From NCBI RefSeq assembly GCF_043099315.1, contig NZ_CP170746.1: a DNA stretch of 64,000 nucleotides; one strand, written 5' to 3'. Positions 36,050-45,380 of the stretch are shown here, in pieces. How positions within the stretch are numbered: the stretch's first letter is position 1; each line of letters opens with the position of its first letter. Source of the stretch: Chlorogloeopsis fritschii. Lineage in GTDB: Bacteria; Cyanobacteriota; Cyanobacteriia; Cyanobacteriales; Nostocaceae. The notes beneath the pieces were generated by a model, which was not told the DNA's origin, did no database searches, and worked only from the letters and a program-made list of their open reading frames with translations. A program made the position numbers and the translations under genes.

Positions 36050-36464
36050 AACTGACGAAACATAGAGTGTACTATAAGGGCTTTTGCAAAGCTTTGCTTT
36101 TCTATAGTTCCCACATCAAGTACAGAAACAACATTTTTTATACACAAATTTTACACATATATCACCGACTTCTTAGAGAAGCTGGGGATATTAGGACGCA
36201 TCTTAGGAACCTCAAATTAAAAAAAATTCCAATTTGTATAATGCGTTAGGATGTTAGTTCACAACGCACTATTAACTCTGGAATCATGATGGATTACGCT
36301 ATCGCTCACCTACCCCTATATTTATTGGGTAATTTCTTTTTTAGTAATCCCTTACTTTGAATGTGGTTATTCTACTTAATTGTGGTTAGAAATACTAATT
36401 TATATGAAATATAAAAATAATTAAACATTCAAATTCTCATGCTTTCACAAATTTTTATAACTGC
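36050..36464. other. Spacer between the two receptor genes, with degenerate hairpin
   Basis: 415 AT-rich bases. At about 36159-36191 an imperfect inverted repeat (caccgacttct / agaagctgggg) is a decayed relative of the perfect hairpin at 42305-42337. No gene. The length suggests a separate promoter for the CHASE3 receptor-cheW-cheA-cheB group. Confidence 0.55.
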
Positions 36465-38141
36465 TCATAACTGCGATGGTATAAGTTCAGTAAGACTGTA
36501 GGTTGAATTTTCTGCCACGAGCTTAAAACGAGAAATTTCTTGACGCAGCCCATTAGCAACTTGATTGAGTTGGGCGATCGCACTATTAATTTCTCTCAAT
36601 GAATCCGCTGTTTGTAGGGAGGTGCTACTCAACTGCACCATCGCATCACTAATTTGCTGCGCTCCCTGTGACTGAGTATCCATTCCCTGATTCACAGCCT
36701 CAAATTGCGGTGTCAAATCTTGCACTTGTTCAATAACTTGCCCAATCTGCGAACTAATCCGGGCAACATCTTCGACTGTTCTTCCCACTTCAGTAGCAAA
36801 TTTATCCATTTCCATCACCCCTGTAGATACCGAGGATTGCATTTGCTTAACCATTTGTTCAATATCAAGAGTAGCGACGGCGGTTTGATCTGCCAAACGA
36901 CGAATTTCTCTAGCGACAACGGCAAAGCCCAATCCATACTCTCCGGCTTTCTCTGCCTCAATTGCCGCATTTAATGAGAGCAAATTGGTTTGATCTGCCA
37001 CTTTGGTAATCGTCACTACGATACTGTTAATGTTGTTTGCTTTTTCGCTAATTACCCCCAGTCGTGCGGCAATAGTATTGGTAGCTTCTACGAGTTGGCG
37101 CATAGTAGTTTCCATGCGAATTAAGTCTTTTTGGCTGTCACTAGCTTTTGTAGTTGTAGTTTGCGAAGTTACAGCCACTGTTTCCATTGTTTTCAGTAGT
37201 TCCCTGGAGGTAGCAGATATTTCTTTGGCTGCGGCTGCTACTTGATTAGTAGATGCTACTTGTTCGGCAATCGTTGCTTCTAATTGCTTGCCAGAAGACG
37301 CTATTTGCGTAGTTGAACTACTTACCTGAATACCCGATTGCTGTAGTTTACGAATGAGATTATTCAAACTATGAGTCATAGTTTTAAAGGCTTTTAATAG
37401 TTGTCCCATTTCGTCCTTATTTTGTGATACATCTTCAGCAATGGATGAAGTTAAATCACCGATGGAGATTTTCTCTGCCACTTTTATGGCAGTAGAGACT
37501 TTATTACCTAAATATTTTGCAATCAATAAAGTAGCAATAGTTGCTACAGTAATAGATAAAATTGAAAAAGCCAGAGTTAATAATATTAAAAAATTGATAC
37601 TTGTTTTCGTTAAATCAATACTTTTCCCCATAATTTCTTGTTCTCTTACATCAAAATCATCGCTCATTTGTGTAATTATATTGTTGATTTCCTTACTTTG
37701 ATTTACGTAATTATTTATTACTTCTTTCTGATTAGTATTATCCTTGAAATTAAGGAGCGTTTGTTGTGCCAATATATTCAATTCATTCTCTAGTAGAGTC
37801 AGCTTTTGTAATCTTTCTTTCTGCGCCGCATCTTCAACAACACTAGTTGCAAGTTTCAGTCCCTCTTGAAAACGCTGTCTATCCTTTGCATACAATTCCA
37901 AAGCTTCCTTTTTTTCTTCCGGAGCGAGTAAACATCGGCGAATTCTTAGATCCATATTCTTCATACTCACAACCATATCATTTGCTCCGATCATGGCATT
38001 GGACGAAATACCAACTTGTCTAAACGTTCCTCCTGCCTGACTGGCAGTTAAATAAACCATGCCACTAAATATAAAAATTAAGGATGTGGGAATAGAAAAT
38101 CCAAGTAAAGTCAGATCTCTGAATTTCCAGTTATTTAACAT
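36465..38141 (-). CDS. Methyl-accepting chemoreceptor with four-helix-type sensor
   Basis: A second receptor, 558 residues from ATG 38141, chosen because AAAGGA lies 10 bp before it and the next residues lead straight into TM1; the frame is open to 38228. TM1 is at about 12-32. A helical periplasmic region of about 140 residues contains MKNMDLRIRRCLLAPEEKKE and has no CHASE3 motif. TM2 is at about 185-205, followed by HAMP and a signalling hairpin nearly identical to the first receptor (GFAVVAREIRRLADQTA, LDIEQMVKQM). The two look like paralogues with exchanged sensor halves. It lies between the CheR-TPR gene and the CHASE3 receptor. Confidence 0.92.
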   Translation of the reverse strand: MLNNWKFRDLTLLGFSIPTSLIFIFSGMVYLTASQAGGTFRQVGISSNAMIGANDMVVSMKNMDLRIRRCLLAPEEKKEALELYAKDRQRFQEGLKLATSVVEDAAQKERLQKLTLLENELNILAQQTLLNFKDNTNQKEVINNYVNQSKEINNIITQMSDDFDVREQEIMGKSIDLTKTSINFLILLTLAFSILSITVATIATLLIAKYLGNKVSTAIKVAEKISIGDLTSSIAEDVSQNKDEMGQLLKAFKTMTHSLNNLIRKLQQSGIQVSSSTTQIASSGKQLEATIAEQVASTNQVAAAAKEISATSRELLKTMETVAVTSQTTTTKASDSQKDLIRMETTMRQLVEATNTIAARLGVISEKANNINSIVVTITKVADQTNLLSLNAAIEAEKAGEYGLGFAVVAREIRRLADQTAVATLDIEQMVKQMQSSVSTGVMEMDKFATEVGRTVEDVARISSQIGQVIEQVQDLTPQFEAVNQGMDTQSQGAQQISDAMVQLSSTSLQTADSLREINSAIAQLNQVANGLRQEISRFKLVAENSTYSLTELIPSQL

Positions 38142-38254
38142 TTCAAATTTTTCCTTTCCACTGGTGTTTGAGTAGTAAGCTAGTATAAGGTATTGAAAAC
38201 AAGTTCTTTTCCCATAGTTCCCAACCAAAACTTAAGATTAACAGCCAGCATAAT

Positions 38255-39496
38255 TTACACCTTTTTCTGCATACGCTGAATTCGTCGCCATAGGAGAGTT
38301 GCACTATCAACATCTCCCTGATTTTCCCTAAGTAATGCCAGATGAATAAGCGCTTCTTGATGCAAAGGTTGTAAGTATATTGCTTTACGGAAAGATTGTG
38401 CAGCGTGTTCATCTTGCCCCATCGCTTGCTGCACTTGCCCCAAAAGAACATATGCCTCAGCACAATCAGGATTTTGGCTGAGATAGTTCTGGCATAGTTG
38501 ATTTGCCTCGTCTAACTTGCCTTGATCGGCTATAGTTTTGGCTGTTTCTAGGAAGTTAGCTTGGGAATCTTTGACAAGATTTTGAGTTTCTATATTCACA
38601 GTTACCTGGGAAGAAGGTTTATCTGGGATGGGTTTTTCTTGATCGCTAGCACGATGATTTTTGGAAACAGTTTTGCTGCTAAACTGTAGCGAAAAAGGAG
38701 AGACGGCAGGCTTACGATAGGCAAAAGCTCCGGGGTAACGAACTGGAATAAATTTAGTATTAAGCAACAATCCAGCTTCTGCGTGCCCTACAGACAATAA
38801 CCCTCCTGGGGTAAGCAATTTTTCTAAAACTTTAATGGTGCGATGTTTAGTTGCAGAATCGAAATAAATCAGCAAGTTGCGGCAAAAGACAACATCATAA
38901 GGCTGTATTCCAGCTAGGAAACTAGTAGCAGCTAAATTATCGTGGATAAAATTAACCATACTTTTCACCTGTTCGCACAGCTGATATCCTGTCTCTGTTG
39001 TTTGAAAATAGCGCTCCTGAAAACAGAGGTTGCTGCCACGAAATGAGTTCTTGTTGTAAATCGCTCTTTGGGCAACCCGCAGACAGTGTTTACTAATATC
39101 AACAGCATCAATCTGAACTTTGGTAGAACTCAAGCCAGCTTCTAACAGAGACATAGCAATTGAATACGCCTCTTCACCTGTGGAACAAGGTACGCTGAGA
39201 ACCCGCAAAACTCGTCCAGGTTGGGATGGGAACCATTCAGACTGGATGTAATTTTTCAGGAAAGCAAACGCTTCTTGCTCTCGGAAAAACCATGTTTCTG
39301 GAACAATAATGCTTTCAATTAGTGCTTGCCATTCCTCGCTAGACTTTTGTAAATGCTCAAGGTAAGTTGTTATATTTGCGATCGCGCAATCTGCCATCCG
39401 TCGCTCAATTGCTCTTTGGATATTATTACAGCCAATTGAATTTGCATCTAAACCTATCTTTTGAGTCAGTAAACTTTCGATGACAGATTGTGTCAT
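38255..39496 (-). CDS. CheR-type receptor methyltransferase with TPR tail (WspC-like)
   Basis: A 413-residue SAM-dependent glutamate methyltransferase. An N-terminal helical domain precedes the catalytic domain (about 75-275), with PETWFFREQEAF, SVPCSTGEEAYSIA and VFCRNLLIYF. A low-complexity linker is followed by TPRs (about 325-405: AYVLLGQVQQAMGQDEHAAQSF and LHQEALIHLALL). WspC also carries a TPR tail after CheR. Its start overlaps the upstream cheW stop by 4 bp. It methylates the two receptors downstream and opposes the CheB-type esterase. Confidence 0.95.
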   Translation of the reverse strand: MTQSVIESLLTQKIGLDANSIGCNNIQRAIERRMADCAIANITTYLEHLQKSSEEWQALIESIIVPETWFFREQEAFAFLKNYIQSEWFPSQPGRVLRVLSVPCSTGEEAYSIAMSLLEAGLSSTKVQIDAVDISKHCLRVAQRAIYNKNSFRGSNLCFQERYFQTTETGYQLCEQVKSMVNFIHDNLAATSFLAGIQPYDVVFCRNLLIYFDSATKHRTIKVLEKLLTPGGLLSVGHAEAGLLLNTKFIPVRYPGAFAYRKPAVSPFSLQFSSKTVSKNHRASDQEKPIPDKPSSQVTVNIETQNLVKDSQANFLETAKTIADQGKLDEANQLCQNYLSQNPDCAEAYVLLGQVQQAMGQDEHAAQSFRKAIYLQPLHQEALIHLALLRENQGDVDSATLLWRRIQRMQKKV

Positions 39497-39999
39497 TGGT
39501 TTAATGTTTCAAGCAATTCTATGTTGTGATTTTCTGGTAATAAATAAACTTGAGACGACTCTAATAATAAGTGTTCAATCTGAATACACTGAATCATTCT
39601 TTGGTCATTTAATATCATCTTGCCCAGGTAAGGTGCTGAATCTACCTGGATAACTGGATCAACCAACTCAGCGTCAGCCACCTGTAACATTTCAACTACT
39701 CTTTCTGCCATCAAACCTAAAAGATAGGGAGTTTGAGATTCTGAGGCTCCGACTCTATTATTTCCCCGATAATTGACTAGTACGATCCGAGTACTCAAAT
39801 TATCGGGACAGCGCTTTTTCTGTATCATGTAACACATATCTATCACCGTCACAATTTGCCCTCGATAGTTAAAAACACCAGCCACATATTCGGGTGCATG
39901 AGGTACGGGTTTAAGGACGACAAGCGGTAAAATTTCTACAACTTCCTGACTTTCTAGCGCGTAACGTTCATTTTCAATGTTAAGTAATAAAAATAACAT
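39493..39999 (-). CDS. CheW-type coupling protein (WspB-like), first gene of the cluster
   Basis: A single CheW domain of 168 residues: MLFLLLNIENERYALES, then EILPLVVLKPVPHAPEYV and GVFNYRGQIVTVIDM. This opening is close to WspB. It has no extra domain. It is the first gene of the minus-strand cluster, so the main promoter should lie in 40000-40248, an AT-rich spacer. It overlaps the CheR gene by 4 bp. With the Cys-rich CheW it provides two adaptors, as in Wsp. Confidence 0.93.
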   Translation of the reverse strand: MLFLLLNIENERYALESQEVVEILPLVVLKPVPHAPEYVAGVFNYRGQIVTVIDMCYMIQKKRCPDNLSTRIVLVNYRGNNRVGASESQTPYLLGLMAERVVEMLQVADAELVDPVIQVDSAPYLGKMILNDQRMIQCIQIEHLLLESSQVYLLPENHNIELLETLNQ

Positions 40000-40248
40000 T
40001 AGTTTACCTTAGCAAAGAAGTTACCCAAGTTGTTGCTTACCCAGGGTGTTACTATCAAACAGTTTTAACTCATGAAGTAAATAATTTTAGGATTCGTTAC
40101 TTAATTTTATTGGTAAATATTGAAACTCTTAATATAAGTATGGACGATGCCGATTATCCTGAAACGGTAAGGTGAGCACCGTCCACAAGGTAAAAATAGG
40201 GGTTTGAGGAAAGTTAGGCTGTGCCCACCCTACAAAATTTGCTTCATT

Positions 40249-40650
40249 TTATCCGGCAAGCTCGGCAATAACTCTTTCTAAACCAAAGACAACCCGTGCT
40301 AACCGTTCATAGTCAATCTTGTCAGGGGTATCTTCGTATTTGTGGTAGTAGGGATAGCGAAAAGGAGCAGTATCAGTTACCATTATCCCTTGATAGCCTT
40401 GCTGCCAGAATGCCCATTGATCTGACCAACCCACCCCTGGCATCTGGGCAGGGAGAGCAACGCCTTCTGAGGGAAATTGGGTGTGGTGACGGAAGGAAGC
40501 GATCGCCTGTATGAGTAGAGGAGCAGAACCAACATTACCCACAAAACCGATAAAGTTGCCAACCGAAGGATATAGTCTTACTGAAGCAGCTTGATTAAAA
40601 ATCAGTAGCTTCCTTTTTTGTTTTTGCTCAATTCTTGTCATCGATTGCAC
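40249..40650 (-). pseudogene. C-terminal fragment of an M28-family peptidase
   Basis: 133 residues, of which the part from about residue 28 (YPSVGNFIGFVGNVGSAPL) matches the C-terminal half of cyanobacterial M28 metallopeptidases: GWSDQWAFWQQGYQGIMVTD, TAPFRYPYYHKYEDTPDKID and YERLARVVFGLERVIAEL. Zinc ligands of the N-terminal half are missing; the first 27 residues (MQSMTRIEQKQKRKLL) are unrelated, and the upstream 200 bp holds no more of the gene. A gene remnant, although the frame of the fragment is still open. Confidence 0.75.
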
Positions 40651-40880
40651 CCTTTTGAAATAATTTGAATCGATGCTATCTATAATTTCTTTTTTTCACA
40701 GTCTTCTTTATATTTCTCTACCGTTTGCAGACTTAATTGGGCAAGCATCAGTCTGGAGGCGCAGCCTCGAAACCTTCTTTACCAGGTTCAACCTAGTAAG
40801 GAGAAGAAATAGCTCTCATAACCAGAACAAAGATGTTTGAAAAGTTAGCAGTTGAGTAAAAAAAAGCTCTCAAACGTTTT

Positions 40881-42200
40881 ATGAACAAAAATGTAGCAGA
40901 AGCAGATTCACTCAAGCGAGTGTTTGGATTGCCAACTTTGGTGATTTATGGAGTGGGTGACATTCTGGGTGCGGGAATTTATGCGGTAGTCGGAAAAATT
41001 GCCGGGCTTTCCGGCACTTTGGTTTGGGCTTCGTTCTTGACGGCTATGATTGTAGCGGCATTCACAGCTTTAAGTTACGCCGAACTAGGCAGCCGATTTC
41101 CACAAAGCGGTGGAGTTGCCTGCTTTGTCCACAGGGCTTTTCGTACCGACTGGCTCTCAATATTGGTTGGCTGGTTAATGTTTTGTACGTGCTTGGTTTC
41201 AATGGCGACGCTCTCGAAAGCATTTGCTGGCTATTTCAACGCTTTTGTACCAGCGATTCCAGCTTGGCTAATTATCCTGGCGCTTTTTTCGGTGCTGGCA
41301 TTTGTCAATTTCAGAGGCATGAAGGAATCCTCGGCTCTAAATATTTTTTGCACATCTGTTGAGGTTTCCGGTCTTTTGATTGTAATTTTGGTTTCAACCT
41401 TGTTTTTGAGCGGTGGTGGTGCGGCTAATCCTGCTGTTGTCCCTAACGAGCAAGCCATAGGTTGGAGCGCAGTGGCTCAGGGAGCGGCACTGGCTTTCTA
41501 TGCCTTTATTGGATTTGAAGATATTGTCAATGTTGCGGAGGAAGTTAAAAATCCCGAACGTAACGTGCCAAGAGCGATTTTACTTGCCTTGGCGATCGCG
41601 GGCGCAGTCTATATACTTGTCTCCTGGCTTGCTATTCAAGTACTCAATCCCTCCGAGCTTGCTGCTTCAAATGCTCCGTTACTCGATGTAGTTCGTCGAG
41701 CGCAGCCCAATTTTCCCCAAGTCGTTTTTACAATTATTGCTCTATTTGCCGTACTCAATACGGCGCTGTTAAATTTTGTCACGGCATCGCGGCTGTTGTT
41801 TGGGATGTCGCGTGAAGGACTTCTAAGCGCTTGGTTAGGGAAATTACATCGACGCAGAGCCACGCCTTATCGAACGCTGCTGGTCATTTTACCAATTGCA
41901 ATTTTTCTGGCGCTTTCTGGAACGCTGCAATTTTTAGCAGGAACTACCGCCACCTTGATTCTGGCAATGTTTTGTCTTGTTAACCTCTCGCTGCTACTCA
42001 TAAAACGCCGAGAACCTGAAAATAACGGGTTTCGGGTTCCCTATATAGTTCCGGCGATCGCGTTGCTGTTAAATCTCGTTTTGTTTGCTTTTGCTTCTGG
42101 TGCAAGTCACATTTTGGCGCTGGTGTTTGTGGGAATTGGAATGCTTCTAATTCTGATCCAAAAGGCTTTTAGAAGAGGACACTTACCACGCACTGATTAA
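40881..42200 (+). CDS. APC-family amino acid permease
   Basis: A 439-residue integral membrane protein with about 12 hydrophobic helices. The N-terminal YGVGDILGAGIYAVVGKIAG is the substrate-backbone-binding helix of the APC family; YAELGSRFPQSGG and FYAFIGFEDIVNVAEEVKNP are further family blocks. It probably imports or exchanges an amino acid or amine with H+; the substrate is unknown. It stands alone between the M28 remnant and asnS (convergent). A strong hairpin follows about 105 bp after the stop. Confidence 0.9.
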   Translation: MNKNVAEADSLKRVFGLPTLVIYGVGDILGAGIYAVVGKIAGLSGTLVWASFLTAMIVAAFTALSYAELGSRFPQSGGVACFVHRAFRTDWLSILVGWLMFCTCLVSMATLSKAFAGYFNAFVPAIPAWLIILALFSVLAFVNFRGMKESSALNIFCTSVEVSGLLIVILVSTLFLSGGGAANPAVVPNEQAIGWSAVAQGAALAFYAFIGFEDIVNVAEEVKNPERNVPRAILLALAIAGAVYILVSWLAIQVLNPSELAASNAPLLDVVRRAQPNFPQVVFTIIALFAVLNTALLNFVTASRLLFGMSREGLLSAWLGKLHRRRATPYRTLLVILPIAIFLALSGTLQFLAGTTATLILAMFCLVNLSLLLIKRREPENNGFRVPYIVPAIALLLNLVLFAFASGASHILALVFVGIGMLLILIQKAFRRGHLPRTD

Positions 42201-42304
42201 CCCGGCAATAAGTGAAAGCATAGCTCCCCTTGCACGTAGTTGTGGTTTTGATATTCATATTGCCAGGAGCAAAATGTGAGTAAAAATACATAAACTCAAA
42301 ACAC

Positions 42305-42337
42305 AGATCCCCGACTTTTCTAAAAAGTCGGGGATCT
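42305..42337. terminator. Strong hairpin between APC permease and asnS
   Basis: A perfect 15-bp stem, agatccccgactttt / aaaagtcggggatct, with a 3-base loop, between two converging genes. No long T-run follows on either strand, yet its A/T-rich inner stem could terminate both ways. The sequence is a common dispersed cyanobacterial hairpin; a decayed copy is at 36159-36191. Confidence 0.65.
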
Positions 42338-42375
42338 TACAGAGCGTATTTTATAAACTTGGTTTATAACTATCC

Positions 42376-43767
42376 TTAAAATTCTGCATTTTCTGGCGTG
42401 CGTGGGAAGGGGATCACATCACGAATATTCCCCATGCCTGTCATAAATTGCACAAGTCTTTCAAAACCCAATCCAAAGCCGGCGTGAGGAACTGTACCAT
42501 AACGGCGCAAGTCAAGATACCACCACAAATCTTCTGGCTTCATTCCTTGGGCTTGTATCCGCTTTTCCAACACTTCTAGTCGTTCTTCCCGCTGCGATCC
42601 CCCGATAATTTCACCTATTTTCGGTGCAAGGATATCCATCGCGGCAACGGTTTTTTCATCATCGTTTAAGCGCATATAGAATGCTTTGATTTGAGTTGGG
42701 TAGTCGGTAACAATGACTGGCTTTTTAAAGGTTTGTTCGCAAAGATAGCGTTCGTGTTCTGATTGCAAATCTAAGCCCCAACTCACCGGATATTCAAACT
42801 TAACATCGGCTTTTTCTAAAAGTTTGATTGCTTCTGTATAAGTGATGCGTTCAAATTGGTTATTAATAATATTATCTGCTGTTGCCAGCACAGTGTTATC
42901 AATGCGCTGATTAAAAAATTCCATATCTTCTGAGCATTTCTCCATCACATATTTAAATATGTGTTTGAGGAACTCTTCAGCTAAATCCATATCGCCGTGG
43001 AGATCGCAAAAAGCCATTTCTGGTTCAATCATCCAGAATTCTGCTAAGTGGCGAGAGGTATTGGAGTTTTCTGCACGGAAAGTAGGGCCAAATGTGTAGA
43101 CGTTGGTAAATGCCATCGCCATGATTTCGGCTTCTAATTGACCGCTAACTGTTAAATAAGTCGGTCTACCAAAAAAGTCTTTACTATAGTCTACAGTTTG
43201 ATTTTCTGTGCGAGGAATATCTTTTAAGTCTAAACTAGTGACGCTGAAAAGTTCTCCTGCGCCTTCACAGTCACTTGCTGTAATGATGGGAGTATGCACC
43301 CATAAAAAATCACGTTCTTGGAAAAATTGGTGAATCGCAGTTGCACAAGCATTACGAACTCGGAAAACTGCGCCAAAGGAATTGGTGCGCGATCGCAAAT
43401 GTCCAATAGTGCGCAGAAATTCAAAGGAATGCCGTTTTTTCTGCAAAGGATAGGTTTCGGGATCAGCCTCTCCGTAGACTTCTAAGCGTTCTGCTTTCAA
43501 CTCAATGCGTTGTCCCTTCGCTGGAGAAGCTACCAATACCCCCGATACTTCCACAGAGGCACCTGTATTCAGTTTTTTTAACAGAGTTTCGTAGTCTGGC
43601 AATTCTGCATTGACTACTACCTGCAAATTAGCCAAACAAGAGCCGTCATTTACTTCAATAAAAGCAAAATCTTTTAATTCACGTTTTGTGCGAACCCAGC
43701 CTTGAATCTTGATCGATTCATCAGGTTGACCATTTCTTAATATTTCTGCAATCCTTCGAGCTACCAT
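42376..43767 (-). CDS. asnS: Asparaginyl-tRNA synthetase
   Basis: A class IIb synthetase that charges tRNA-Asn. Of 463 residues, the OB-fold anticodon domain holds IKIQGWVRTKRELKDFAFIE; motif 2 is FRAENSNTSRHLAEFWMIE, and motif 3 is GFGLGFERLVQFMTG near the end. The start is ATG 43767 (MVARRIAEILRNG), preferred over an in-frame GTG at 43779, because relatives begin there; the upstream gene's stop lies right beside it, so the genes are probably coupled. Confidence 0.97.
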   Translation of the reverse strand: MVARRIAEILRNGQPDESIKIQGWVRTKRELKDFAFIEVNDGSCLANLQVVVNAELPDYETLLKKLNTGASVEVSGVLVASPAKGQRIELKAERLEVYGEADPETYPLQKKRHSFEFLRTIGHLRSRTNSFGAVFRVRNACATAIHQFFQERDFLWVHTPIITASDCEGAGELFSVTSLDLKDIPRTENQTVDYSKDFFGRPTYLTVSGQLEAEIMAMAFTNVYTFGPTFRAENSNTSRHLAEFWMIEPEMAFCDLHGDMDLAEEFLKHIFKYVMEKCSEDMEFFNQRIDNTVLATADNIINNQFERITYTEAIKLLEKADVKFEYPVSWGLDLQSEHERYLCEQTFKKPVIVTDYPTQIKAFYMRLNDDEKTVAAMDILAPKIGEIIGGSQREERLEVLEKRIQAQGMKPEDLWWYLDLRRYGTVPHAGFGLGFERLVQFMTGMGNIRDVIPFPRTPENAEF

Positions 43768-43768
43768 A

Positions 43769-44137
43769 TCATCCAGCACAAGACTTTAATATCCAGCCTA
43801 TGATAACGCCCAATCCACCGAAGCGGACGGCTTGCCAGAAAGGATCTTTAAATCCGCGCCAAGAAAACAGCTGGCTTTCTAAGCACACTTCTAGCACTTC
43901 CAACTGTTGTTGAATTTGCCGTAACTCGGCTTTCATTTCTGGTGTCAGGTTTTTAGTTTGATTGAGCTGCTCAAATTGTTGTTGCAACTGCTGCTTTTGG
44001 CGACTATCCCGTTTTACCTGCCTGTAACGTTGTTTTAATGCCACAAGCGATCGCCCAACTTCCAACAGTTCTTGTTCAAAATCTAGTTCTGGATTTTCCT
44101 CTTCTGATGCTTCTCGTGAGTTTGGAGACTGCTTCAT
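43769..44137 (-). CDS. Conserved coiled-coil protein with C-terminal membrane helix
   Basis: Function not recognised. The 122-residue protein is acidic at the start (EASEEENPELDFEQE), then forms long Gln/Arg/Lys/Leu-rich helices likely to be a coiled coil (about 20-90), and ends in one hydrophobic segment (FGGLGVIIGWILK). This suggests a tail-anchored inner- or thylakoid-membrane protein. It lies just before asnS on the same strand with essentially no gap, and is divergent from the small gene at 44181. Coding is supported by the tight coupling and an open, biased frame. Confidence 0.7.
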   Translation of the reverse strand: MKQSPNSREASEEENPELDFEQELLEVGRSLVALKQRYRQVKRDSRQKQQLQQQFEQLNQTKNLTPEMKAELRQIQQQLEVLEVCLESQLFSWRGFKDPFWQAVRFGGLGVIIGWILKSCAG

Positions 44138-44180
44138 TAAAGTAGTACAGTAAAGATAAATGCGACTTTGCTAAAAGTGT

Positions 44181-44468
44181 ATGTCTCAATTTACACAGCA
44201 GCCTCAAAACAGTCAACTGAATGACCATACTACCTTGGAGCTTGCCCAAGCTTTGATGGAGAAACTGAGCATCTCCCCTAATGATTGGCATCGCCTCAAG
44301 TCTAACCGCAAAGCTCGCGCTAGCGAACAATTGGCGGCAGCTCTTGTCTTCCTTCTCAAGGATCAACAACAAGAAGCTCTCACAAGATTAGAAGTGGCAA
44401 CAGGTTGGTTAGATCGCTCTATTACCGCACCACCTTGTCCAACTCACGGACATAAAACAAATGGCTAA
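44181..44468 (+). CDS. Small conserved cyanobacterial protein (DUF6439-like)
   Basis: A 95-residue protein with a helical core (ELAQALMEKLSIS, DWHRLKSNRKARASEQLAAALVFLL, QEALTRLEVATGWLDRSI) and a C-terminal PPCPTHGH. I believe it belongs to a small family found only in cyanobacteria (DUF6439); the function is unknown. No signal peptide or membrane segment. It is divergent from the coiled-coil/asnS pair with only 43 bp between starts, so promoters overlap. Tandem repeats begin at its stop codon. Confidence 0.72.
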   Translation: MSQFTQQPQNSQLNDHTTLELAQALMEKLSISPNDWHRLKSNRKARASEQLAAALVFLLKDQQQEALTRLEVATGWLDRSITAPPCPTHGHKTNG

Positions 44469-44526
44469 TAGCTAATGGTTAATGGTTGATTGCTATGAAC
44501 AATTAGCAATTTAACCATTAACAATT
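44465..44526. repeat. AT-rich short tandem repeats
   Basis: taatagctaatggttaatgg followed by aattagcaatttaaccatta, the same type of repeat as at 8728-8826, filling the whole spacer between two converging genes. Confidence 0.75.
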
Positions 44527-44528
44527 TC

Positions 44529-44984
44529 CTAATTTCGTAAGAGTGGTATCCTCAGCCGATTCTGATCTAATAATTTACAAAGTCTTAACTCTGTACCTTT
44601 TGGGTTCCACTCCACTTGGTCAAAAATCTGATGCAAAATCGATAAACCACGACCACTTTCTGCCTCATCTGATGGCAAGAATTGTGATGGATCTGTGTCG
44701 CAATTGCATAGCGGAGTAAAACCCTTGCCTTGGTCTGATATGACCCACCAATACTGATTATCTATTAAGGAAAAACGTACTACAACTTTTTTACTAGGAT
44801 CGAGATTATTGCCATGTTTAGCTGCATTAACTAAGGCTTCTTGAAGTCCTAGCCGCAATTCTGCTTGCATTTTGACTGGAATTTCTGCCAAGAGTAAATC
44901 TAGTATTGGACAGAGATATAGCGTTGAGGCAAAGCTAATTGTGCCCCAATTACGTCCAACTGGACGAAGTGAAATGGTAATCAC
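44529..44984 (-). CDS. RsbW-like anti-sigma regulatory kinase
   Basis: A 151-residue GHKL-ATPase of the RsbW/SpoIIAB class. The N box is LQEALVNAAKHGNN, the G1 box is VISDQGKGFTP and the G2 box is ESGRGLSILHQIFDQV. Such proteins bind sigma factors or phosphorylate STAS-domain antagonists. No antagonist, phosphatase or sigma-factor gene is adjacent, so partners must be elsewhere. It is transcribed from the 44985-45380 spacer. Confidence 0.9.
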   Translation of the reverse strand: MITISLRPVGRNWGTISFASTLYLCPILDLLLAEIPVKMQAELRLGLQEALVNAAKHGNNLDPSKKVVVRFSLIDNQYWWVISDQGKGFTPLCNCDTDPSQFLPSDEAESGRGLSILHQIFDQVEWNPKGTELRLCKLLDQNRLRIPLLRN

Positions 44985-45380
44985 AAGAGAAACCCCGCAG
45001 CTTCAGAGTTAGCTAGACATCAGTTTGGTGTCACAGGCACCCTGATTGAATTTTGAGGTGGTCATGTTGCCTTCAAACTTAAGTCTTTAAAACTAAATTT
45101 TGAAAATGCTAGGGAGCATAAGCTCTCTTTATGACATTGGGTTGTTCTCATATAAAACGGCCTAAACAAACCTGCTATTGCAGTTAGCAACTCAAAAAAT
45201 GCTTTTTATTCATAAACAAAAGAGTATTAACCTACTCTTTTTAATCACCGACTTATATTTTAGACAACCTAATTCATGTTTTAGAGTAGCCCATACTACT
45301 TCTATTTATTATGTACAGAAGGATTATATTCTTACCTTAATTCTAGTTTAGCATTGTTACTATGCACTAGACTACAAATT
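44985..45380. other. Spacer upstream of the RsbW-like gene
   Basis: 396 bases, AT-rich, between the RsbW-like start and the rlmD stop, both on the minus strand. It presumably contains the RsbW-like promoter. I see no gene, repeat or clear terminator. Confidence 0.4.
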
